A stretch of DNA of 64,000 nt from Oceanococcus atlanticus (GTDB lineage Bacteria; Pseudomonadota; Gammaproteobacteria; Nevskiales; Oceanococcaceae). The translations under genes and the position numbers were made by a program. Position 1 is the stretch's first letter. Every line of letters begins with the position of its first letter. The stretch is taken from positions 62,001 to 126,000 of the forward strand of contig NZ_AQQV01000003.1 in the NCBI RefSeq assembly GCF_002088235.1. The letters run 5' to 3'. Shown piece by piece: positions 26,231-35,348 of the stretch. The notes beneath the pieces were generated by a model that did not search any database, was not told where the DNA came from, and saw nothing but the letters and a program-made list of their open reading frames with translations.

Positions 26231-26961
26231 GTACTGTTATTCAGGCCCGAGAATACTTTCGCCCACGTCGCCAGGTTTCGCCCGCCGGGCCCGGGCAGAT
26301 CGTGATCGATCTGGAAAGTTTGATTCTGGATGCCAGCGCTGGAGTCCAAGACAGCCTGCGCTTCACCGTACGAACGCTTGGCCTCAATGTCAGCGATGAA
26401 GAACTGATCAAAGTGGCGGGCTGGGAGCCTGTCTCCGCGCTGTTGTTTCGCTGGATAGGCGAACCCGACGCGACCCGTCAGGCGCTGCAGGTTTATCAGG
26501 ATCATTTCGACAGTCAGGGACGCTACCTGTCGCAGCTTCGCCCGGGTGCGGCCGCCGTGCTCGCGGCTGTTCGCGCGGTCGATTGGCAGGTCCACTATTT
26601 GACCCATATCGGCAAGGATGCGGCATTCAAGCTGATGAACCAGTTTGCGCCCGATGCCGGTATCCACTCCATCATAAGTTCGGTGCGCCCCGGCAGCGGT
26701 TTGATGCGGCCCCATTTGCTCAGCGGCCTGCTGCACAACGGAAAAATCGCTGCAGAGCAAACCTTGCTGGTTACCGATCACCCGTTGGAAATGTCCGCTG
26801 CGGCTGATCTGGGCGTGCCAGCGATGGCTTTGGGCTACGGCCGGGCCCCGGCGGTCATGCTCATGCAATACCGGCCTGCTGCGATGGCGCGTAATTGTCG
26901 CGATGCGGCGTCTTTGTTGCGTCTGCATTGTATGGCGCTGGCCCGCAACGCCATCAACTAA
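26227..26961 (+). CDS. Degenerate HAD-like hydrolase
   Basis: Protein of 244 residues with the size and order of a HAD-superfamily phosphatase with a helical cap. Motif I reads IVIDLESLILDAS, where the first Asp is kept but the usual second Asp is Glu. Motif II Thr is in YLTHIG. Motif III lacks the usual Lys (region RPGSGLMRP). Motif IV reads LLVTDHPLEMSAAADLG, with one Asp kept and the second changed to Glu. Catalysis may be impaired or altered, and a binding role is possible. It lies between hugZ and a TonB receptor that starts only eight bases after it, so it is probably co-transcribed with that receptor. Confidence 0.7.
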   Translation: MSTVIQAREYFRPRRQVSPAGPGQIVIDLESLILDASAGVQDSLRFTVRTLGLNVSDEELIKVAGWEPVSALLFRWIGEPDATRQALQVYQDHFDSQGRYLSQLRPGAAAVLAAVRAVDWQVHYLTHIGKDAAFKLMNQFAPDAGIHSIISSVRPGSGLMRPHLLSGLLHNGKIAAEQTLLVTDHPLEMSAAADLGVPAMALGYGRAPAVMLMQYRPAAMARNCRDAASLLRLHCMALARNAIN

Positions 26962-26969
26962 CACGATAG

Positions 26970-29291
26970 ATGACTGAACGTGAACGGCGATTGGCCCCGC
27001 TGGCGGGGTTGTTCGCTGCAACCATTCTGCTGCCCGCGCATGCTGAAAGCACGCCTGAGACCTATCCCGATGTCATTCAACTGGATGCGCAGCATCCTGA
27101 TGACGACGCTGCGGACCGCACGCAACTCGACACCGTCATTGTGCTGGGTGAAAAGCTTGGGCGCAGCTTGCGGGAAACCAGCACGTCGGTTGAGGTGATC
27201 GGTGCTGACGATCTCAATCAGCGGGGCAAGCTCAATCTGCAGGATGTGCTGGAAGACACGGTCAATGTCAGTGCTGGTGAAGAAGGCGGCTTGTCCATAC
27301 GCGGCATTGATCAGACCGGCGCCAGCGGCGGGGCAGGCGCCCCGCTGATCAGTGTTCAGGTTGATGGCGTGACCCTGGACGGTGTGTCCCAGGAATCCGC
27401 CCTGGAAACTTTGTTCGACGTGCAGCAGATTGAAGTGCTGCGTGGCGCTCAGTCGACCAGTCAGGGACGTAATGCTCTGGCCGGCGCCGTGGTGGTCAAA
27501 TCCAAGGATCCCACCTGGTATCCGGATCTGTATGCGCTGGCACGCTATGGCAGCCTGAATACCTGGCAGCTTGGCGTGGCGGGCGGTGGACCGCTCAATG
27601 ATGTGTTGGCCATGCGTGTGGCGCTGTCGCACGATCACAGCGACGGTTTTATCACCCATGAGCCTGATGGTGCGGACGATTTTTCCGCCCATGACCACAG
27701 CATGGTGCGGCTCAAATTGCTTTACGAATCGCTTGCGTTAGCAGGCTTTCGCAGCCTGCTGAACTACAACCGCAGCCGGACCGATGGGCAGCCCGACTAC
27801 AACATGGAAAAGGGCACCGCGGGCACCGACATGCGCCGGACCAGTACGGTCAACACGCAGACGCGGGATCTGGTGACCAGTGAACTGGTGTCCTGGGACA
27901 ACCGTTACACCTTCGAGTCAGGCTGGACCTTGAGTGCAATCAGCGCCTTGATGCGGACGGAACAGGACTACATTCGTGATTTCGACGGCACCGAGGAGCA
28001 GGGCGGTAGCAATCCTCTGTACAACGACGGTGACAACCTGACGCAGGAAATTCGCCTCAGTACTTCAGACAACGGTCGAGTGCAAGGCATGCTGGGGCTT
28101 TACGCCGGGCGTTTTCGCACACGCAATTCAACGTATTCGAATGATGTGCGCATTCCGCTGAGTTCCCAGGTAGCCATACCCATCCTGGCTGATGCGCTGG
28201 AGCTGGAAGTCGATTTCCTCAGCCAGGAGCGCAAAGATGCGGACAATCTCGCCGCATTTTTCGAGTTTGATGTCGAGGTGCTGGACTGGCTAACGGCCAC
28301 TGTGGGGCTGCGCTATGACCGCGAGACCTTGGATGCACGCAATCGCTTTGCCACCCAGCGCGCTGAGGCCTTTGTGGTGGCGCCGGATGGGCTGGTTGCG
28401 GTGCCGCTGGTCGGCTTGACGCTCGAATCCGTGCTTGCGGCGTTGCCCGGTCTTGATGTGCGTACGCTCGCGGTCGCTGCTGGGGTGGCACCGGAAACCA
28501 ATGGTTTTCAGGGCGGTAAAACCAGTTATTCGGCCTGGTTACCCAAACTGGGTTTACGGGCTGCTTTGGGCGAACACTGGAGTGTATTTGCCAGTTATGC
28601 CGAGGCCTACCGTGCCGGTGGCGTGGATGTGGACTCAACCACCGGTGAGGCGGTGGGTTTTGATCCGGAGTACACACACAACTATGAACTCGGCGTCCGC
28701 TGGCATTGGGGGCAGGCCGTGCAGCTTGCCGCCAACGTTTTCTATGTGGATTGGACCGACCAGCAAGTTCCCGTTCCTACTGGTTTGTTCTTTGTCACTC
28801 AGAACGCAGCCAGCTCGCGCTTGTACGGCGCCGAGGCCAGTTTGCGCTGGCGTTTCTCGCCGCAGTGGCGAGTGCATCTCGCGCTGGCCACGGTGGACAC
28901 GAAGTTCATCGACTATGTTGATGGCGAGAACGACTATTCGGGCAACCGCTTCGTAATGGCGCCGGAGCGCAGTGCCAATCTGGGGCTGGTCTGGGAGCAT
29001 CCGGATGGGCTGATGGCCGCCCTTAACGTGTCGCACCAAAGTATGGCTTTTACCTATCCGAGCAACAGCTCGGAGGATCGCAGCGACGCCCGTGAACTGG
29101 TCAGTCTGCGTATTGGCTACCGCCGCGGCCAGTGGGCTGTTTATCTCACCGGGCGCAACCTGCTTGATCAGGATTACATCACCGAAACCTACAACTTCCC
29201 CAATGGCTATCTTGGCGCGGATTCACCGCGTGGCTATGGGGCATACGGAGCACCGCGCACCGTCAGCGGCACGCTGGAGTGGCAGTTCTGA
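26970..29291 (+). CDS. TonB-dependent outer-membrane receptor
   Basis: Receptor of 773 residues: signal peptide (LAGLFAATILLPAHA), plug domain starting around DTVIVLGEKLGRSLRETSTS, the plug motif VLRGAQSTSQGRNALAGAVV, then a 22-strand barrel ending LEWQF. The ligand is not clear. Context with hmuTUV and hugZ suggests heme or an iron chelate, yet the sequence is closer to the receptor at 43782 than to the heme receptor at 51859. It starts eight bases after the HAD-like gene, and a terminator follows at 29309. Confidence 0.9.
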   Translation: MTERERRLAPLAGLFAATILLPAHAESTPETYPDVIQLDAQHPDDDAADRTQLDTVIVLGEKLGRSLRETSTSVEVIGADDLNQRGKLNLQDVLEDTVNVSAGEEGGLSIRGIDQTGASGGAGAPLISVQVDGVTLDGVSQESALETLFDVQQIEVLRGAQSTSQGRNALAGAVVVKSKDPTWYPDLYALARYGSLNTWQLGVAGGGPLNDVLAMRVALSHDHSDGFITHEPDGADDFSAHDHSMVRLKLLYESLALAGFRSLLNYNRSRTDGQPDYNMEKGTAGTDMRRTSTVNTQTRDLVTSELVSWDNRYTFESGWTLSAISALMRTEQDYIRDFDGTEEQGGSNPLYNDGDNLTQEIRLSTSDNGRVQGMLGLYAGRFRTRNSTYSNDVRIPLSSQVAIPILADALELEVDFLSQERKDADNLAAFFEFDVEVLDWLTATVGLRYDRETLDARNRFATQRAEAFVVAPDGLVAVPLVGLTLESVLAALPGLDVRTLAVAAGVAPETNGFQGGKTSYSAWLPKLGLRAALGEHWSVFASYAEAYRAGGVDVDSTTGEAVGFDPEYTHNYELGVRWHWGQAVQLAANVFYVDWTDQQVPVPTGLFFVTQNAASSRLYGAEASLRWRFSPQWRVHLALATVDTKFIDYVDGENDYSGNRFVMAPERSANLGLVWEHPDGLMAALNVSHQSMAFTYPSNSSEDRSDARELVSLRIGYRRGQWAVYLTGRNLLDQDYITETYNFPNGYLGADSPRGYGAYGAPRTVSGTLEWQF

Positions 29292-29308
29292 AGGGGAACG
29301 CGCGCGGC

Positions 29309-29342
29309 GGGCGTCACGTCCTTGGGCGTGGCGCCCTTTTTT
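29309..29342 (+). terminator. Rho-independent terminator after the TonB receptor
   Basis: Stem GGGCGTCACG / CGTGGCGCCC with one mismatch, followed by TTTTTT, 18 bases after the stop. Confidence 0.85.
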
Positions 29343-29373
29343 AGGGGTTTGCTGAACCTCTTATGGCGCAGGC

Positions 29374-30258
29374 TCAGCGGCTTGCCAGAAGAAGCTGGAT
29401 GAAGTTGTCTGCCAAGGGATTGCGTTGCTGGATGGGGCGCACCACACCCAGTTCAATCAAAGCGGGAGTGCCACGCAGGAAGCGATACTGAACGCCTGGG
29501 CGTTTCAGGTTCTGCACCGATGCCGGCACCAGGGCGACGCCCATGCCGGAGGACACCAGGCCAATAACGGTTTGCATCTGACGTGCGCTCTGCGTGATGC
29601 GCGGCGAGAATCCAGCGGCGTGACAACGACTGATGGTGAGGTCATAAAGCCCAGGCGCAATGTCGCGCGGGGGCACGATGAACTCAGCGTGCGCCAGCGA
29701 GGTCAGATCGACGCCGTCACCGTCGGGCCCACTATGTTGCCAGTCATCCGGTGCGGCCAGCAGTAGGGGTTCCTGATGCAAGGGCAGGAACTCAAGATCA
29801 GTCTCATCGACCGGTGCCAATCCAATGCCCAGATCAAGTCGGGAGCTGCGCAGGGCGCGAATCTGCGCGTCGGTGGTCAATTCCTGCAACTGCACATCGG
29901 CATCCGGATAGTCGGAGCGGAACTGTTTGAGCGCGGCGGGCAGGATGCTGTAGTCGGCGATGGAAACGAATCCGATCGTCAGCGTTCCGAGCTGCCCGCG
30001 CTGCGCATGCTGAGCCCGCATGCAGGCTTGATCCAGGCGTGAAAGCAGCGTGCGAATGTCTTGATAGAACTGGGCGCCGGCCAGGGTGGGTTTGACCCCG
30101 CGATTGCTGCGCTCGAGTAGCTTTACGCCAAGATCGTGCTCGAGCGCTTTGATCTGGGTCGACAGCGGTGGCTGGGAAATATGCAGGCGGCGGGCCGCTC
30201 GCGAGAGGCTGCTTTCCTCTACCGTCGCGGCAAAATAGCGTAATTGGCGCAGTTCCAT
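29374..30258 (-). CDS. LysR-family transcriptional regulator
   Basis: Protein of 294 residues. The N-terminal winged helix has MELRQLRYFAATVEESSLS and ARRLHISQPPLSTQIKALE. The effector-binding domain starts around LGTLTIGFVSIADYSILP. It belongs to the CatM/BenM/AlsR-like branch, which binds small acids. Divergent transcription from ilvD suggests that it activates ilvD, or represses it, in response to a metabolite of branched-chain amino acid synthesis. A nested palindrome lies between the two genes. Confidence 0.9.
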   Translation of the reverse strand: MELRQLRYFAATVEESSLSRAARRLHISQPPLSTQIKALEHDLGVKLLERSNRGVKPTLAGAQFYQDIRTLLSRLDQACMRAQHAQRGQLGTLTIGFVSIADYSILPAALKQFRSDYPDADVQLQELTTDAQIRALRSSRLDLGIGLAPVDETDLEFLPLHQEPLLLAAPDDWQHSGPDGDGVDLTSLAHAEFIVPPRDIAPGLYDLTISRCHAAGFSPRITQSARQMQTVIGLVSSGMGVALVPASVQNLKRPGVQYRFLRGTPALIELGVVRPIQQRNPLADNFIQLLLASR

Positions 30259-30273
30259 TATTCGTAAAAGATA

Positions 30274-30311
30274 TGGCTAGATGCCCAATATACTATTGGA
30301 TGGTATAGCCA
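30274..30311. promoter_or_regulatory. Nested palindromes between the LysR gene and ilvD
   Basis: Outer arms TGGCTA / TAGCCA enclose a perfect CCAATA-TAC-TATTGG at 30285-30299. The inner one overlaps a TATACT that could be a -10 element for ilvD. This is the expected location for a LysR operator, 57 bases before the ilvD start. Confidence 0.6.
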
Positions 30312-30367
30312 GTCCGTCGCACAATAGCGCCCCCTTCAGAACGCTCAACATGTTTGAGGACGTCGTC

Positions 30368-32212
30368 ATGCCCAATTACCGCTCCCGCACCAGTACTCAT
30401 GGCCGCAACATGGCCGGCGCCCGCGCCTTGTGGCGTGCCACCGGCATGAACGATGGCGATTTCGAAAAGCCGATCATTGCAGTGGCCAATTCGTTCACCC
30501 AGTTCGTGCCGGGCCACGTTCATCTCAAGGATCTGGGCCAGCTGGTCATCGAGGAAATCGAAAAGGCCGGTGGGGTGGGCAAAGAGTTCAACACCATTGC
30601 GGTGGATGATGGCATTGCCATGGGGCATGACGGCATGCTGTATTCGCTGCCCTCACGCGACATCATTGCCGACAGTGTGGAATACATGTGTAACGCTCAC
30701 ACCGCCGATGCGCTGGTGTGCATTTCCAACTGCGACAAGATCACCCCCGGTATGCTGATGGCGGCAATGCGCCTGAACATCCCGGTGGTGTTCGTCTCCG
30801 GCGGACCGATGGAAGCCGGCAAGACCAAGCTGGCCAACTCCGACGAGATCATTCCGCTGGATCTGGTGGATGCCATGGTTGCCGCTGCCGATGACAGCGT
30901 GTCGGACGAGGACGTCAACCAGATCGAACGTTCGGCCTGTCCGACCTGCGGTTCATGTTCCGGTATGTTCACCGCCAATTCCATGAACTGTCTGACCGAA
31001 GCTCTGGGCTTGTCCTTGCCCGGCAATGGTTCGCTGGTGGCCACCCACAAGGATCGCGAAGCCCTGTTTAGACGCGCCGGCGCGACCGTGGTCGAACTGG
31101 CCAAACGGTATTACGCGCAGGGCGATGAGTCGGTGCTTCCGCGCAATGTTGCGAGCAAAGCCGCGTTTGAAAATGCCATGACCCTGGACATTGCCATGGG
31201 TGGCTCGACCAACACCGTGCTGCATCTGCTCGCTGCGGCGCAGGAAGGCGAGGTCGATTTCAGCATGCAGGATATCGATCGCCTGTCACGCAAGGTACCG
31301 AACCTGTGCAAGGTCGCGCCCTCCAGCCATCATCATCTGGAAGATGTGCACCGTGCCGGCGGGGTGATGGCGATTCTGGGTGAGCTCAATCGCGCCGGCT
31401 TGCTCGATGCCAGCGTCAGCACCGTGCACAGTCCGAGCATGGCCGATGCCCTGAATCACTGGGATATTGCGGTGAGCAATGATGCCGCCGTGGGTGAGTT
31501 CTACCGTGCCGGTCCGGCCGGCATTCGTACCACCCAGGCTTTTTCGCAGGATTGCCGTTACGACGATCTGGATGCGGATCGCAGCACCGGGTGTATTCGT
31601 GATCTGGCCCACGCCTACAGTCAGGACGGTGGTCTGGCGGTGCTGTTCGGCAATCTTGCCGAACGCGGTTGTATCGTCAAAACCGCCGGTGTGGACGAGA
31701 GCATTCTCAAATTCAGCGGTCCGGCCGTGGTGCTGGAGAGTCAGGACGATGCGGTGCAGGCCATTCTCAACGGCCAGGTCAAGGAAGGGGATGTGGTCAT
31801 CATCCGCTACGAAGGGCCGCGTGGCGGGCCGGGGATGCAGGAGATGCTCTATCCGACCAGCTACCTGAAATCCAAGGGCCTGGGCAAAGCCTGTGCACTG
31901 ATCACCGATGGGCGGTTCTCCGGCGGGACCTCGGGGCTGTCGATCGGGCATGTGTCTCCGGAGGCTGCGGAGGGCGGCAACATCGGCTTGATTCGCAGTG
32001 GCGACCGTATCGACATCGATATTCCCAATCGCACGATCAGCATTGCGGTCAGCGATGATGAGCTGGCCGTACGCCGCGCCGAACAGGATCAGCTGGGCTG
32101 GAAGCCGGCCGAAGCGCGTCCGCGCAAGGTGACCACCGCACTCAAGGCCTATGCCAAGCTGACCACCAGCGCTGATCGCGGCGCTGTGCGCGACCTCTCG
32201 CTGCTCGACTGA
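30368..32212 (+). CDS. ilvD: Dihydroxy-acid dehydratase
   Basis: IlvD of 614 residues (E. coli has 616). It dehydrates 2,3-dihydroxy acids to 2-keto acids, the penultimate step to valine and isoleucine, using an Fe-S cluster. The cluster Cys are in NCDKITPG (Cys122) and CPTCGSC (from residue 191); [20 protein letters not shown] near the C-terminus is diagnostic. I chose ATG 30368 ([20 protein letters not shown]) because homology starts there and a TGAGGA site precedes it. An in-frame ATG at 30281 lies inside the operator. No other ilv gene is near. It is followed by a strong hairpin. Confidence 0.97.
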   Translation: MPNYRSRTSTHGRNMAGARALWRATGMNDGDFEKPIIAVANSFTQFVPGHVHLKDLGQLVIEEIEKAGGVGKEFNTIAVDDGIAMGHDGMLYSLPSRDIIADSVEYMCNAHTADALVCISNCDKITPGMLMAAMRLNIPVVFVSGGPMEAGKTKLANSDEIIPLDLVDAMVAAADDSVSDEDVNQIERSACPTCGSCSGMFTANSMNCLTEALGLSLPGNGSLVATHKDREALFRRAGATVVELAKRYYAQGDESVLPRNVASKAAFENAMTLDIAMGGSTNTVLHLLAAAQEGEVDFSMQDIDRLSRKVPNLCKVAPSSHHHLEDVHRAGGVMAILGELNRAGLLDASVSTVHSPSMADALNHWDIAVSNDAAVGEFYRAGPAGIRTTQAFSQDCRYDDLDADRSTGCIRDLAHAYSQDGGLAVLFGNLAERGCIVKTAGVDESILKFSGPAVVLESQDDAVQAILNGQVKEGDVVIIRYEGPRGGPGMQEMLYPTSYLKSKGLGKACALITDGRFSGGTSGLSIGHVSPEAAEGGNIGLIRSGDRIDIDIPNRTISIAVSDDELAVRRAEQDQLGWKPAEARPRKVTTALKAYAKLTTSADRGAVRDLSLLD

Positions 32213-32228
32213 GCGGGGCACAAGCGAG

Positions 32229-32254
32229 CCGATGGGCGCTGCGGCGCCCATCGG
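32229..32254. terminator. Hairpin between convergent ilvD and TetR genes
   Basis: Perfect 11-base stem CCGATGGGCGC / GCGCCCATCGG with loop TGCG. There is no U-run, so termination is likely but not certain; it could act in both directions. Confidence 0.6.
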
Positions 32255-32265
32255 ACTTGGCGTTG

Positions 32266-32925
32266 TCAGTCGGGCGTGGTCAGGCCGACGATGCGGGCTG
32301 CAAATTCGGCGAACTGGTCGGCAATCTGGTCGATGCTGCGCCCGCAGTCCGGACTGAACCAGAAGGCCACGCGGGTGCCGATGGCACTGATCGCGCGCAG
32401 GGTCAGCAGGGTGTCGCTGACCTGAAACTGGGCGTGGGCAATCCCACGTTCAAGAACATCAACCAGCAACGATTCGGATTGCCGACGAATGGCCAGTATG
32501 GGCTGTGACTTGGCTTGCGACAGCGCGTGCAGCTCGGCACTGGCCACCACCGCCAGCATCGGAAAGCTGCAGTGCGAACTCACGTGGGCGCGCACCAGAG
32601 CGCGCAGTTGCACGGCCGGATCCGGCTCGACCTCAAGCAGGGCGGCGCGCAACCGCCGATAGTGTTCGTCGTGCCCAATGCGCAGCAACTCCGCCAGCAC
32701 ATCTTCCTTGGATGGAAAATGAGCGTACAGCGTGGTGGGCTGAACCCCGGCCTGGGCGCAGATATCGCGCACCGAGGTCCCGCCATAACCAAGATCGGCG
32801 AACAGGTGCAGCGCGGCGGTCAGCACCCGCCCGCGGGCGCCGCGCAGATCGACATCAGCCGGCAATTCGGACTCTTCGGCGGCGATGCGGCGATTGCTGT
32901 TCGGGGATGTCGCGGTGACCGGCAT
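32266..32925 (-). CDS. TetR-family transcriptional regulator
   Basis: Protein of 219 residues. A short N-terminal tail precedes the TetR helix-turn-helix: RVLTAALHLFADLGYGGTSV and RDICAQAGVQPTTLYAHFPS. The C-terminal ligand domain is of the type seen in regulators of fatty-acid or ester catabolism (ELLRIGHDEHYRRLRAALLE). I prefer ATG 32925; the frame also opens at a TTG at 32934. It is divergent from the five-gene hydrolase/receptor operon beginning at 33063 and is its most likely repressor. Confidence 0.9.
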   Translation of the reverse strand: MPVTATSPNSNRRIAAEESELPADVDLRGARGRVLTAALHLFADLGYGGTSVRDICAQAGVQPTTLYAHFPSKEDVLAELLRIGHDEHYRRLRAALLEVEPDPAVQLRALVRAHVSSHCSFPMLAVVASAELHALSQAKSQPILAIRRQSESLLVDVLERGIAHAQFQVSDTLLTLRAISAIGTRVAFWFSPDCGRSIDQIADQFAEFAARIVGLTTPD

Positions 32926-32992
32926 GGTTAACAAGTGTTGCAGTACAAGGCTTTCATCATACCCCTTGTTATACCGAGGTTCTATCGCCCTA

Positions 32993-33036
32993 TTGACTTA
33001 AAAATGGAACGAACGTTAGTGTAGATAAAACGCGAT
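32993..33036. promoter_or_regulatory. Candidate promoter/operator region of the TetR-controlled locus
   Basis: The 137-base divergent gap is AT-rich and holds a TTGACT hexamer at about 32993 and the palindromic core AACGTT in GGAACGAACGTTAGTG near 33006-33022. A TetR operator is expected here, but I cannot define a clean long dyad. Confidence 0.3.
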
Positions 33037-33062
33037 GTAAGCGCGACCTGAGGAGACAGGCG

Positions 33063-33866
33063 ATGCACGACACCCGTCGACTGCCCCGCGAGGGCGGTCA
33101 TCTTTGCTACACCGTTGCCGGCGCGGGACCGGCGGTGTTGCTGATTCATGGTCTGGGTTCCTGTGCGGCCGACTGGACGCCGCAGATCGAGGTGCTGGCG
33201 AAAAGCCACACGTTGATCGCGCCGGATTTGCGCGGGCACGGTGAATCATTAGCGGCGAGTGGTGTGCTGCCGATCGCGCAGCATGTGCGCGACCTGTGCG
33301 ACCTGCTGGCTCACGAAGGGTTCGACGAGGTCGATGTTGTGGGCTTGTCGATGGGGGGCGCGGTGGCGTTTCAGCTGGCCCTGGAGTCAGTGCCAGTGGT
33401 CCGTTCGCTGACCATCGTCAACAGTGCCCCGGCCTTTGTCGTGCGCAACTGGCGTGAGCGGTTGATGGTGGCTCAACGCTTTGCCATCGTGCACCTGCTG
33501 GGCCTGCCGCGCATGGCGCGTGTGCTGGCAGGGCGTCTGTTTCCAGGGCAGGACACGCTGCAAGCCGAGTTCGTCGAACGCTTTTCGCGTAACGACAAGG
33601 CCAGCTATCTGGCGGCCATGCGTGGCCTGCTGGGGTGGTCGGTCCAACAGCGCCTGGGCGAGATTCGCTGCCCGGTGCTGGTTGTTGCGGCGGATCAGGA
33701 TTACATGCCACTGGCCGACAAGCAGGCTTATTGCGCCGAGATCCCGGATGCCCGCCTGGTGGTGATCGAAAACGCTCATCATGCGGTCACCGCAGAGCAT
33801 CCGCAGGCCTTCAATCGTGCCTTGACAGCCTTTCTCGATAGCAACGCTGTGGGGCAGGCCGCATGA
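33063..33866 (+). CDS. Alpha/beta hydrolase
   Basis: Cytoplasmic alpha/beta-hydrolase of 267 residues. It has the oxyanion segment IHGLGSCAADW, the nucleophile elbow GLSMGG with Ser96, an acid in AADQDYMP and the catalytic His in NAHHAVTAEHP. No signal peptide is seen. It resembles lactone/ester hydrolases of catabolic pathways (3-oxoadipate enol-lactonase-like), but the substrate is unknown. It is the first gene of the operon facing the TetR gene and overlaps the next gene by ATGA. Confidence 0.9.
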   Translation: MHDTRRLPREGGHLCYTVAGAGPAVLLIHGLGSCAADWTPQIEVLAKSHTLIAPDLRGHGESLAASGVLPIAQHVRDLCDLLAHEGFDEVDVVGLSMGGAVAFQLALESVPVVRSLTIVNSAPAFVVRNWRERLMVAQRFAIVHLLGLPRMARVLAGRLFPGQDTLQAEFVERFSRNDKASYLAAMRGLLGWSVQQRLGEIRCPVLVVAADQDYMPLADKQAYCAEIPDARLVVIENAHHAVTAEHPQAFNRALTAFLDSNAVGQAA

Positions 33867-35347
33867 GGGCGCATCTTGTGCTGGCGCTGATGCTGCTGAG
33901 CTGCCCGTTGTGGGTGGGTGCCGCGCCGGCTGTGGTGCAACTGGCTGATGGCGTGGTCCAGGGGCAGGCTGAAGCCGATGGTTTCCCGGTCGTGCACTAC
34001 CTCGGTTTGCCCTTCGCGGCGGCGCCGGTCGGTGAGCGGCGCTGGCGCGCGCCGCAGCCACTTGAACCCTGGCAGGGCGTTCGTGACGCCAGTCGCTTTG
34101 CCCCGGCCTGTGCTCAGACCGGCAATTTTTTCGCCAGCGACGATGAATCCACGTTCGGCCAGCTGTACGGTTCGGAAGACTGTCTTTATCTCAATGTGTG
34201 GGCTCCGGCCGCCGCGTCGGATCGGCCACGCCCGGTCCTGGTCTTTGTGCACGGCGGTGCCGGTGTTGCGGGCAGCAGCGCATTGCCGGCCTACAACGGT
34301 CGCCGCCTGGCTTACGAGCTGGATGCACTGGTGGTGACGATCCAGTATCGCCTTGGGGTGTTCGGCAGCCTGCATGTGCCGGCCTTGCAAACAGGCGATG
34401 CACTGGATGATGCCGGCGCCTTCGGTTTGCTTGATCAGATCGCCGCATTGCGCTGGGTTCAGCGCAACATCGGCGCGCTGGGTGGTGATCCCGCTGAGGT
34501 CACCGTAATGGGCCATTCGGCCGGCGCGGTGAGTCTGTGGACCTTGATGCGTTCGCCGCTGGCCAGCGGGTTGTTTGCCCGTGCGGTGTCGCTGTCGGGG
34601 ATTCCTATGAGCCACGAATACAAGGATGTGCTGGCTCGCAGCGAGACCTTTGTGGCCAATCTCGAACAGGCCGGGTTAAGACCGCAAGATGCTGCGGCCT
34701 ATCGCGCTCTGTCGACGGCGCAGGTGCTGGCGGCGGGGCAGGGGCTGAAAGCCATGGGAGCCTATGCCGATGGCGTGGTCCTGCCGGCCGATGATACGCG
34801 TGACGGGCCGCTGATCAACGCGGTGCCGACACTCATCGGCAAGGTTGAAAACGAGGCCAGCATGCTGCTGCTGTTGCGCTACAGCCGGGTTGATCGCGAT
34901 GGCCTGTGGGATGCGATTCAGCAGCACGACGAGATTCGCCGCGCCGATCTGCTGTCTTGGTGGGGCCAGCTGCGGCTGCGTGTGGTCGGGCGCCTGTTCA
35001 ATGGCTTGGTAGAGCGACGCATCAAGCGCGCCGCCGATGCCCTGATCGGCCAGTCAGTGCCGGTCTACCGCTATGTCTTTGAATGGGACGACTTTGCCTC
35101 ACCGTGGCAGGACATTGCGGGCGCCAGTCATGGCCTGGATGTGCCGTTTGTATTCGGCAACTTCCAGGGTGACAGCGCACATTACTTTCGTTTCGCGTGG
35201 TCGCCGGCGAGCCAGCCGCAGCGCGAACTCATCCATCGCCAGCTGAGCGTGGCGCTGGGCAATTTCATACGCCGCTCCGATCCCGATCCACTGGGTGAGG
35301 ACTGGCCAATCTGGGATGAGCGTCGGCAGCTCAGGAGGGTGCACTGA
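33863..35347 (+). CDS. Type-B carboxylesterase, exported
   Basis: Carboxylesterase of 494 residues with a signal peptide (LALMLLSCPLWVGAAP). Family marks: GSEDCLYLNVWAP, oxyanion hole VHGGAGVAG, nucleophile GHSAG (Ser219), acid Glu331 in ENEAS and His423 in SHGLDVPFVFGN. All three catalytic residues are present. It probably cleaves carboxylic esters in the periplasm or outside the cell. Translationally coupled to the alpha/beta hydrolase (ATGA) and directly followed by the M28-like gene. Confidence 0.93.
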   Translation: MRAHLVLALMLLSCPLWVGAAPAVVQLADGVVQGQAEADGFPVVHYLGLPFAAAPVGERRWRAPQPLEPWQGVRDASRFAPACAQTGNFFASDDESTFGQLYGSEDCLYLNVWAPAAASDRPRPVLVFVHGGAGVAGSSALPAYNGRRLAYELDALVVTIQYRLGVFGSLHVPALQTGDALDDAGAFGLLDQIAALRWVQRNIGALGGDPAEVTVMGHSAGAVSLWTLMRSPLASGLFARAVSLSGIPMSHEYKDVLARSETFVANLEQAGLRPQDAAAYRALSTAQVLAAGQGLKAMGAYADGVVLPADDTRDGPLINAVPTLIGKVENEASMLLLLRYSRVDRDGLWDAIQQHDEIRRADLLSWWGQLRLRVVGRLFNGLVERRIKRAADALIGQSVPVYRYVFEWDDFASPWQDIAGASHGLDVPFVFGNFQGDSAHYFRFAWSPASQPQRELIHRQLSVALGNFIRRSDPDPLGEDWPIWDERRQLRRVH

Positions 35348-35348
35348 C

